From assembly GCA_000310025.1 (NCBI GenBank), contig FN649758.1, positions 978,926 through 1,042,925 of the forward strand: a DNA stretch of 64,000 nt. The letters run 5' to 3'. A program made the translations under genes and the position numbers. The DNA is from Ectocarpus siliculosus. Taxonomy: Eukaryota > Sar > Phaeophyceae > Ectocarpales > Ectocarpaceae. Positions 55,353 through 64,000 of this stretch are shown here, one piece after another. The notes beneath the pieces were generated by a model. The model saw nothing but the letters and a program-made list of their open reading frames with translations, was not told the origin of the DNA and ran no database searches. Positions within the stretch are counted from its first letter, which is position 1; every line of letters begins with the position of its first letter.

Positions 55353-56920
55353 TCACACACCTTCACGGGCTCGCCCTTTGATGCTGACCCTTGCGTCGTG
55401 TTGTGTGGGTTTTGTCTTCCCGTACCTCAGCAAGCGCATGTACTGCAAGAGGTCTCCGAGAGTGTCCTCCAGTAGAGACGCTGCCCGCTTGGCGGTGACC
55501 CCTACTCGCTTCTGTTCCTCGGTGGTAAGCGTGAGGTACGCGTCCACCGCCGGGGAGGGGGAATGGGTTGCCCAACCCCGACGTGGGGTTCCAGTCGTCC
55601 CCTCTGCCCAGCAGCTCCTTCTACGCTGTTTTCAACTTAGAAAAAAACATCTTGCGGAGCGACTCGGCAGCGTATCGCGACTTCGTGCACTAGCTTCGTC
55701 CCCTTCCCCTTGCGAATCTAGAAACTAGTCGACCACATCTAGTGCAAGCGCTCGCCCATCCCCCGGTGTCCGTCCGAATACGAAAGTAGAAACAGGTCGA
55801 AGGATACCGGCTACTCTCTGCTTGCGGATTTCGCCGGCGCGTCCGCGCATGGTGGCCTCCACGTGCGATCGGCGCGCTCGTAGCTTAGTCCGGTCGATAA
55901 CGACGGATATCCCCGGCTGGAGGCTTGGGGAGGGCGCGGTACAGGGCGGTCGAGCCCTACACTCCCTACAAAAGTTGAATTGGGCAACATTCTCCTGGTT
56001 GCAGTTAAAGCACCGTGGGAATAGAACCTGGGCTCGGACGAAGGCGGCCCCATCAGCGTATCCATTCTCGGCATTAGATGGGGTGGAGTCCAGCAGGGAG
56101 ATAAATTCCCCGTCGCTTCGCGCTTTGGCGGCCTCCGTGCTTCCCGCCGCGCGCGTTCCGCTCGCGCACGCACTACTAGCCCCCGATCCACCCGTAAGGT
56201 CCACCGGCCGCGGGCTCGCCCGCTGCGAACGCGCTGGCGCTGCTTGCTATGGGAGCCCAGCTCCTGCTCCCGCTACCGCTGGGGGGTCCACCTAGACCTC
56301 CTGAGTTCCGTGCAGGAGGACGTAGTTTCCCGACTCCAGAACAATGCCGTGGTGGTGGATGAGGCCCACCGTGTTCGCGACCACCACCTTTATGGCCGCC
56401 TTCCTTCGGAACACCGGCGATCCTACATTCGTGACTGTTTCACTTTTTCCGCTTCGCGGAGTACCTCCATAAACTTATTTGCGCCGGGCGCGGGGGGCAG
56501 CGACGTCACTATGGGTCTCGCCTGGAGGACGGCGAAGGAGCGGTCCCCCACGTCCGTTGTTTGGCCATCCAGCCAGATGATCCTTTCTTTTTTTACGTCT
56601 AGTGAGGTTGCTGCCCCCAGGTTCCCCGCCGCGCTATCGCACGGCAGGGCCGTCCGCGGCGTGCAGGCGGTCACAACGCGCGCCGACGCACGGAAGGGCA
56701 GGCGCTGACCCGACGCCCCGGCGCCGGGCGCCGTCGCCGACGGCGCTGGTTCTGTGGCTGGCACGGGCGCTGCGCCTGGTGCAGGAGCTGGGGCTGGCGC
56801 GGGCAATGGTGCAGGGGGTGACGGTTTCATCCTCGTACTCGGCGTCTCTCGATTTGTTTCTTTCCCGGTTTCGTCTCCTGTCCAAAGGTAGCGAGAAAAC
56901 CATGACATGGCTGTATGCAA
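55353..56920 (-). pseudogene. Decayed ORF with RanBP2-type zinc finger, possible transposon relic
   Basis: Three minus-strand pieces in register with one old reading direction. 56920-56423: Pro/Ala-repeat region ending IIWLDGQTTDVGDRSF and FMEVLREAEKV. 56204-55725: zinc finger at 56012-55959 with spacing C-x2-C-x3-N-x6-C-x2-C (RanBP2 type), followed by a basic segment (DRTKLRARRS). About 55730-55353: AYAAESLRKMFFSKLK-like and YLTLTTEEQKRVGVT helical text, with a stop between. Stops and frame changes separate the pieces. I do not recognise the family with confidence; the layout recalls repeated ORFs of algal mobile elements. It begins about 470 bp after the last gatB-like exon, where that gene's 3' end is missing. 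Confidence 0.4.
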
Positions 56921-57093
56921 ATATCAACATGCTGTCAGGGCCGACGCCTACCTCCATTATTCGTGCCGAATTTGGAACCGTCTGTTGCCCAATTAGACTC
57001 ATCGAATTCTTGCAGACAGATGGATTCGTGCTACCAATGTTGACAAGATGTGTTCCCGGTTTGCGTTTTCGATGCATTTTCCTACCTGATATA

Positions 57094-57310
57094 CCGTATA
57101 TGACACAAGATAACACACCCCCTGGGCCGATTTTCAAAGCTCGATTTCTCAACAGCAGGAAGAGTCACAGCGCCGAAAACGGCGGCGTTGGAACCGTCTC
57201 GTCGAGAGGTTTTCGAAAATGTATTGTTTCGTTTATGCATCCTCTTCGTCGTGGAGTAATCGAGCTTTGAAAATCGGTCCAGGGGGTGTGTTATCTTGTG
57301 TCATATACGG
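57094..57310. mobile_element. MITE with 53-bp terminal inverted repeats, TA-flanked
   Basis: 217 bp. The left end CCGTATATGACACAAGATAAC and the right end are inverted copies over about 53 bp with one mismatch. TA flanks both sides (57092-57093 and 57311-57312). Non-coding. It is the best-preserved member of the family seen at 22728-22933. Confidence 0.92.
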
Positions 57311-58719
57311 TAGTCTAATGGAACGTTTGAGGGATCGTCGATTGCTTTTGGCCTCCCATGCAAACAAAACGTATTCCTGATTCGACGACCCGCCTGCCGC
57401 GTACACTGACTATTGCGAGAGTAGAGTTCGCTCTACTTTCAACAAACATTGTCCATCTCAACGACGTATGGACCTGTGCGCTCCCGATCTCTAGTTCGGT
57501 TGGCATGCAAACGCTCACCTGGTAACACGTTGTCCTATCCCCATTCTGTTTTAGGTATGTATTTGATCTTCAAGTTAATTACTCCACAACAACCGCCTCG
57601 CTTCCCCGTTCCATGTTTTCTTGTTCGAAGGCACGTATATTCCCACGAACTCCTGCCCCCCCCTCCGTGAGAACAGTCCGGTTTGGGCACTGTCCCTGCT
57701 TGGTAGACAGGTAAGAAGATTCAGCAAGGCGATTGCCAGATAAAAACGGATTAAGACCTTCCTCTACTCCCGAAGCAATACATTATGTTTCACACGACCT
57801 CTGCCTCGCGTATTAGAGCTAGGGCGGTCGTGCTTCAGGAATGCTTTCAGATATACCCACTATGATTGGGTGTCGGCGCGTGTACGACGAGGTGGCGCCG
57901 AGATCGTCTCCTGGACCCGACCCGAGAAATATGCAGCTGCTGACTCCTCTTTATCAAATTACCCTGCCTTGTTCCGGTGGGTCCCACTGCAGAAGGAAAA
58001 TAACTGCACATCTGGGTAGACTAGAGTGTGTGAAAAAGACCCGGTAAGGTCTCTATCGTTTGACTTTAACCGTAGTCGGTATACCTTCAGAGATCACCTA
58101 CCCTCCTCCATTTGGACAGTATTTTGCGCTCTTATTGTGCGTTGCCTGTCTCTGGCAGGCGCAAAGTGACCAAAATATATTCGAGCAAGGTGATCGCGAT
58201 CTACAGTGAGCGGTTCGTCTCGCAACTCCCTAGGGGGCTTGCTTCGTGAGGACGCATGCATTTGGAAACGCTCGATTGCCGAGAGCATCTTGGACAGAAG
58301 AGGGGTGATCAAGTCCCTATGTTATCAAGAGAATCAGTGAGGGACATAGGCGAGGCACGAAGAGACTCTCGCGTGGCACATCACGCGCGGCACATCAATC
58401 GTACGAATAACATCCACACGTGGATCCCGGAGGGCCCTCAAATCGGAAATTAGATACCTCCTTATCCATCGAAGGACAACTTGAGTCATCCAACAACCAT
58501 CACGCTCCAGGAAACTATTGTCAACACACCTTATCAAAAGGCAAACGAACAAAGACTCACCCTTCCACCGAACAATACTCAGACAAAAGACTAACACTAC
58601 ATCAGAGTAGCGCCAGAACATCAGAGCCGCCACGGAGCCCCGGAAAAGATATCAACTAGGCAGATATCATCACACATCACGTGAGCAGCCATGTTTTTTC
58701 ACGTTCATCTGCTCCAATA
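57311..58719. other. Intergenic, no gene recognised
   Basis: Lies between two MITEs. No domain-bearing ORF and no clear repeat noticed. Confidence 0.4.
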
Positions 58720-58942
58720 CCGTAAGGTTGCGAGTCAGCGCACGGGGGTGCGATCGATTTTCAAAGCGTAATTTCTCCACAACCAGAAGGGTGCGAGCGC
58801 CAACTGATACTTCTCAGGAAAGCTCTCGATGAGATACCTCCAAAACCGCCCTCTTCGACGGTGAGTGGTAACCTCCTGGTTGTGGAGAAATTACGATTTG
58901 AAAATAGCTCGCACCCCTGTGTGCTGACTCGCAACCTTATGG
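58720..58942. mobile_element. MITE with about 67-bp inverted repeats, diverged relative
   Basis: 223 bp between TA dinucleotides (58718-58719 and 58943-58944). The left end CCGTAAGGTTGCGAGTCAGC and the right end are inverted copies over about 67 bp with roughly seven mismatches, including AATTTCTCCACAACCAG. It shares the CCGTA terminus, the GATTTTCAAAGC block and overall plan with the 57094 copy, but is otherwise different. Confidence 0.88.
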
Positions 58943-60161
58943 TATGCTTCGCAAGCATGCACGCTTCCATCACGTCATCGCGTCACAAAATGCCTGATTA
59001 CCCCGATAGAATACTGTCCATAATCGCCAACACATAGGAAACAACGCATTGATGAAGAATCTGGCATGAACAAAACTCCAACGTTAGTTCCCGTTTGTCC
59101 AACAACACCGGGACAACAAATTCGGACAACAGCCCCAAAGCTACTCCATTCAAGTTTCTTTGAAGAAGATTCTTATGATGAAGCTGGGTCACTAACTTCG
59201 GCGAGGGTCATGGGGTAAGCCTCACGGCGACAAAAAACAACACGCCTGCCTGTTAAATAGCAGGCACCAGATACTGCAAGAGGACACGGACCAATTGAAT
59301 TCTTTCCAGCCGCCGCAGATAGAAACCGGGAACTCAAATAACAACAACACACCCCCATTTGCCACCAGTGCAGCGCAGAAAAATCACGGACAAACCGGAA
59401 TATTGAGTATCCCCTCCCATTTTCCGCAAGTCATACTACGCGGGAGTGTCAACAACTCTGCTTGTGGTTCACCAGGGATGATGCCCCCCCACCACCACCA
59501 ACACCATAATTTTCGAGAGCTGCATCTAAACGAAATCAAGCATCAGCCTTGCATACAGTGATACTCAAATCTCCAAATCAAACGAGGAACGTTTATTCAC
59601 AGTCAACACGAAATTCGAAGTACCTTTTCGCAAGGTAAAGCGCGATCAGATATCCGCACACCTTCAAACATAAAGCGAAAACAAAGAAAACGAAACATCC
59701 GGTATCAAACATCAAACTATATCCCATAACGCAAATACATCTGCATATTTGTAGGGGAGCAGGTTGGACTCGTCAGGTAAGGAACGTCAGAGGCAGGGAG
59801 ATGGTGATCACCACAGGATCTATCACATCCTGCTGTATGGTACTGTTCGTGGAAGCAGTTATCGAACCTACCCCTCCGCTCTAAGCACAGCAATTGATGC
59901 CCCCCGCCATCGAACACAGAAAACCCGTGTCTGGGGTATCGGCGCGTGCACGACGTCATCCCGCTCGCGGGCTCTTATTGACAGAAATTTGGGAGCAGAA
60001 TCGTTGTGCCTCAGGTTCCTCTACTACCCAGTTCATCTTACGAGGGACATGGGTGAGGCCAGAACAACCTTGCTCCTCATACCCACCATTCCGACAACAC
60101 CAGCGTATCCCTCGGATGCCCCGTGGATCAGGACTCTGCCGAGTATTTTCCAAACACGTTG
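58943..60161. other. Intergenic, downstream of the coiled-coil GTPase-like gene
   Basis: No domain-bearing ORF and no clear repeat. Includes the probable 3' untranslated region of the minus-strand gene ending at 60162. Confidence 0.4.
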
Positions 60162-63100
60162 TTACACTTTCTTCCAGTAGTACCCCCCTCCCTTGGGAGC
60201 GTGCCCGCCACCGGGGATAAACTGCCCTCCTTTATAGAAAGTTCGGACGCGACCCTTGCCGGCGGCGGGCCGCGACCGCGACCGGGTCGTTCCCTTACTT
60301 TGCGCCTCAGGCATGCATGATGATTGATGGGCGCTTTGCATCTGCATCGCTGCCGTCATCTGAGCTTGGTAGATCTGGGCCGCCGCATCCCGTTTGGCCT
60401 GCTCGGTGGCTTGGGCGGCTGCTTCGCGTGCTTGCTCCGCTCGCTTGTTGGCCTTGGCCACGTCCTGTGACAAGGCTTCTGCCTTGCCTGCAAATTCCTT
60501 CGCCTTTTCTTCCGCCTGCTCCTTTGCAAGAGCATTGTTCTTGCCTTCGATTGCCATGCGGTTGAGCTCTTGTACGTGCTCGTGTATGCCTGTGTATACA
60601 GACGTGGGGGAAGACATTTGCGTTCAGCAAGGTTGATTGAGGAGACGAATGCAGACGCGCAATAGGTGTGCACTCCTCCACCCAGTGTTCAGGCCAATCC
60701 TTCGTATGTTTCGTACTCTGGGGCGATGACACCATGCGGCAGGTAGCCTCAGGTGACTGAGATGAGAAACGCAATCTGCTGTCGGCGAGGTGCGGCAAAT
60801 TCCGTTCAGACGTTTGTCGCAAAACAAATATGATTGTTCGTTCTTACCTTCGATGAGCTCCTTAAATTTCGCTTCTGACACGGACCACTTGAGTTCGGCC
60901 AGGAGGTCTTCGTCAATGGTGTCGTCCAGCGTCACCATTTTCTTTGTGTCGTTTTCAAGGTCTTCAAAATGGGAGTTGACGAGTTCGTCCCATTTCTTGA
61001 CGAGAGCTGCATCCTCCATGGGGATGTCCAACTCCCCAACCTGAGATGGGTGCGTCCAAGTAATGCATCACACGCCGCGTCACACACATTCATGGGCGAT
61101 TCGGGCGCGAACGGAGTTCGGAGTCCCCATTTTCTTGTCTACTGCAGTACATATCGCAGTGACTCTTGCACATCCTGTACCACTGCAATAGCTGTATTTT
61201 ATTGCCCAACACCTACTCCGTCAAAATAACACCTACTCGGTCAGAATCTTGTGCAGTTTGTTTTTTTTCAAAGAGAAGTAACCAGAAACGGGTACCCGGG
61301 TGGATTTTCACCATTTCAGGGTACACTTGGAAATCAACACGACACCAATCTCCGACAGCCTCCGCCGTAGATCGCGGCGAAACCAATAAACCGCTGTGTC
61401 CTGTGTCCTGTGCCTCGGAAGCATGATGCATGAGGCAGGCCGTGCCCGTTTTGTCTCTCTGTGCCTCTCTCTGTGTACTTTTACTGATCAGCACCACGCC
61501 GAACGAACTCGCGGACTCGCAGGTCAAGCGAGTCCGACCCTCTGTCGAGAGGGGCCGGTATCCTATGGAGGCGGTACCCATCAACGAGCGAGCGTTTTGG
61601 TGGTTTGGTTGTGGGTATGAATGTGCGGTACACGGTATGTACGGTAAACGATTTTCTGCGGGTTTTATGCTAGAGTCGTCGGGCGCCGGAATTATATGAC
61701 GATTTCTGGATACAAAACCGACCCCTTCCGGGTACAATAGGAACCAGTATCGGTTACACTAGAGGGTCGAGATGCCAGCGCCGGTTGTGCCCGATGGAGG
61801 TTTCTCCAAACGTGGGTACGATGGTGTTTCGGCCAATCAGCTGGCTGCCTGGGGGTGTTTATATGTGGAGTTCTAAGTGTACCCTAAAATGGTGATAAAC
61901 CACCCGGGTAACCCGTTTCTGGTTATTGTTCTTTACCAAACAACCACTTGGTCAGAATGTTGTGCAAAGTAGTTGTTTTCAAACAACTCCTGCAAAACCG
62001 TTGTACGAAACAACTAGTAGAACCTGCAAATGCCGAAAGGCTCCACACAAATATTGAAAAATGTCGTGATTTGTTCCCTCGAGGGCTGTGAGAAACCCTT
62101 AGCTACCAAAATGAGAAAGAATTGTTAAGAAGTTGAAAATATTGTTTGCCAAAACAAATACTAGGTCAGAATCTTGTGCAACTAGTTGATTTCATTCAAC
62201 TACGGGTAGTTGAATCCTTTCACAACTATTAGTTTAGTTGCTTAGTTAGAGTTGTACAGGGTGTGGAATCTTGTCGAGCCCACTTCTTTCAGCCTTGAGG
62301 GTGCATGACCCTTACCAAAAAGCATGGTTCAACAACTCTCGGGAGAATCTCTGCATCAATACGTAACAGCCCGGCTGCCAATATCTGCATCACCTTCTTG
62401 GAGATGGACGCTTTGGCCTCGTGAACCATGGCCTCCAGTTTGTTGTCGAGCTCGCGGCGCTTCTCTTCTTGGTTTCGAAGCACAACTTCGGCCTTGGGTA
62501 ACATTTGCTTCTCCAGCGCGGTGCGGTGTGCTTGGGCGATGTCGTCCGAGATGCCCTGCAAGGCACGTGTTGGAACGGACGACATTACTTGAAGCGCCTC
62601 ATCAGCGGCTTGCATGGGATGGAGTTCAACCGATGAGCGATCGGGCTGGGGAAAACTGGGTCTGAACCCAGGAGGGTCGTACACACTGCGCTTAGCACGG
62701 GGGCTTCCGCAAGGCCTCAAAGAGAGTGCCAAGCACACTCGCCGGCCCAACGGCGGAGGCAATTCTCCGCAGAGTGGTTCGGGTGACCGACAGAAGGTTC
62801 TGACACACAAAGCCAACATATGGCAGACAGTTCGCATTTGCTTCATTTGAGAGCAGCATCATACCTTTGTGGCGTCACCAAATTCCTCGAAACTGTAAAC
62901 GCGAGCGCCTTCAATTGCCGATTTGATGTCCTGCGTGCTGAGCACCAAATTATCACCTGCCAGTGTGACCCAAAACTGGACAATCAGCTACCGCAGGCGA
63001 GCTAAAGAATTCGATACCGCAAGCTCGCCACCGCCGACAGGGGTACACTGAGCTGTACCCGATGACGAGCGTTCATCGGGTGCCGCACAGGCATTCCCAT

Positions 63101-64000
63101 GCTTGCGATTTTCAAAACGTTTCGTTTTGTCTACGTACTACTGAATAGAGTATTCACGAACGTGATGAAAGCCGTTCGTTGGATATTGATCTCACCGAAC
63201 ACAGATGTCAACGTTTCGTCGAAGGTGACCAGAGCATCCGCGACGGCTTGGGCGGCCCGCCTGATGTATATGGCTTCGAGCACGCTGTAGAGTTCCAGGT
63301 GTTGGATGCATTCATTCGCACAATGTTGTCTGGCAATTTGTGGGGCTCGCTCAGTAGAGCCGGAATGTGCTCACCAGATTCACCGCAATATTTCCGCGGA
63401 TCGGACGCTTCTCAGAGGTTGAGACAACTTGAATATCTATGCGTGTCAAGCGATTTCACAAGCACTATTCGAAAGCCGTGGAATTATCCATCCTTCACCA
63501 TTAGGGAGCCCGGAGGGAATATCGTTCCTCCCAACACAACCCAATTTTGAATATCCACCCAGTGAAACACAGTACTGCAATTAAATAGAGCGTAGCCATG
63601 TGGCCTATGACAAGATGGCTCGGCAGCGACGCCATTGAAACCTTCCGCAGTACGTGCAAGACTTATGTAAAAGAGGAGCAACGGGGGAGTGAGTGGAAGC
63701 TTGGCACCCGATGGCCTAACAGAGCGACATGTTTCAACCAGCTGTGCAGAATGCAGTTGACTGTCAGGTCGCGCCTTCATGAACACAGGAGTAAAGTATT
63801 CAACAGGCACCTTGGAGGCGAGACATCCTCTGTTGAATTCACCGCCGCGCACAGGCCGTCCACAATCTCGTGTGTGTGCGTTCCACCAGCGATTTTCTTT
63901 CCCGCGAAGGTGTGGGGTGTCCCGAGGTGTCCTGCGATGATGTCCCGTAGTTGGTCTACCGAAACGTTGAATTTGGAATCGATTTCTGCCTTGGCCACCA
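60162..64000 (-). CDS. C-terminal part of a coiled-coil protein, probably a GBP/atlastin-type GTPase
   Basis: Six minus-strand exons with matching phases: from the window edge to 63811, 63329-63196, 62956-62865, 62555-62394, 61040-60848 and 60589-60162. They give 398 residues ending at TAA. The first exon reads FAGKKIAGGTHTHEIVDGL then AAVN, which resembles the segment joining the GTPase and helical domains of guanylate-binding proteins. The rest is helical: EAIYIRRAAQAVADAL, KRRELDNKLEAMVHEAKAS, then a Lys/Ala/Glu coiled coil of about 70 residues (KANKRAEQAREAAAQATEQA), a basic Arg/Ser patch and a Gly-rich tail ending YYWKKV. The G domain would lie beyond 64000, so the family call is tentative; the exon chain is well supported by phase. 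There is no frameshift in the visible part. Confidence 0.6.
61230..62205 (+). repeat. Dispersed direct repeat around GGTCAGAAT(C/G)TTGTGCA
   Basis: Three direct copies of about 50 bp at roughly 61230-61275, 61945-61995 and 62155-62205, each with GGTCAGAAT(C/G)TTGTGCA; the latter two continue with GTTG, TTTCA and CAACT. The first also has a 20-bp tandem partner (ACACCTACTC(C/G)GTCA). All lie in the long intron of the coiled-coil gene. Confidence 0.7.
61270..61934. mobile_element. Non-autonomous inverted-repeat element in an intron
   Basis: Bases 61270-61332 (ACCAGAAACGGGTACCCGGG; ACCATTTCAGGGTACACTT) recur as the reverse complement at 61871-61934 with a handful of differences, bounding 665 bp. 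No transposase is visible inside. The outer limits are not sharp and no target duplication was identified, so superfamily is open. Confidence 0.7.

Noticed and set aside
1-64000. An integrated large DNA virus, as known from Ectocarpus
   Set aside because: No capsid, polymerase or other viral hallmark gene was seen on either strand.

Overview
The window looks like nuclear DNA of a brown alga, most likely Ectocarpus or a close relative. This is inferred. Genes are broken into many short exons with GT..AG introns, coding exons are rich in Ala, Gly and Pro, and the ankyrin pseudogene has the N-terminal block (QWAEWLRAPLEHA) and C-terminal block (LLRWGADET...PADRAWRRR) that I associate with the large Ectocarpus ankyrin family. 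No bacterial operon, CRISPR array or rRNA is visible.

Layout. 1.4-3.9 kb (-): a three-exon piece of an unrecognised Gly/Ala-rich gene. 4.8-11.4 kb (+): a complete tyrosine-recombinase retrotransposon of the DIRS order, PAT/Ngaro-like, with split direct repeats A1...B1A2...B2, a CCCH-finger gag, RT-RNase H and a tyrosine recombinase; both enzymes are frameshifted. 11.4-19.2 kb: gene-poor. 19.5-27.4 kb (+): a ten-exon gene for an apparently new combination of FYVE-like zinc finger, ankyrin-like repeats and C-terminal RING finger, with minisatellites in its introns, a MITE in intron 3 and a CTG repeat after its stop. 31.3-43.6 kb (-): a four-exon dynamin-related GTPase gene whose first exon carries a 7-bp tandem duplication that shifts the frame. 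Its second intron holds a 7.1 kb Ty1/copia element with apparently identical 325-bp LTRs and a CACTT target duplication. 44.4-48.3 kb (+): an ankyrin pseudogene split by a 124-bp minisatellite. 51.8-54.9 kb (+): a decayed gatB-like gene (Glu-tRNA(Gln) amidotransferase subunit B). 55.3-56.9 kb (-): a decayed ORF with a RanBP2-type zinc finger. 57.1 and 58.7 kb: two MITEs. 60.2-64.0 kb (-): the last six exons of a coiled-coil protein, probably a GBP/atlastin-type GTPase, cut by the window edge, with a 665-bp inverted-repeat element in one intron.

Most of the biology is mobile DNA acting on host genes: recent insertions (copia, the DIRS element), intronic MITEs and expanding minisatellites beside genes at several stages of decay. 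The most interesting signal is in the copia element. Its integrase and reverse transcriptase lie in one frame, separated by a single UAG followed by CAA CUA, which matches the UAG-CAR-YYA readthrough context of tobamoviruses; the RT frame has no ATG of its own before its conserved motifs. Exon borders were chosen by hand from splice consensus plus phase agreement and have not been tested against transcripts.
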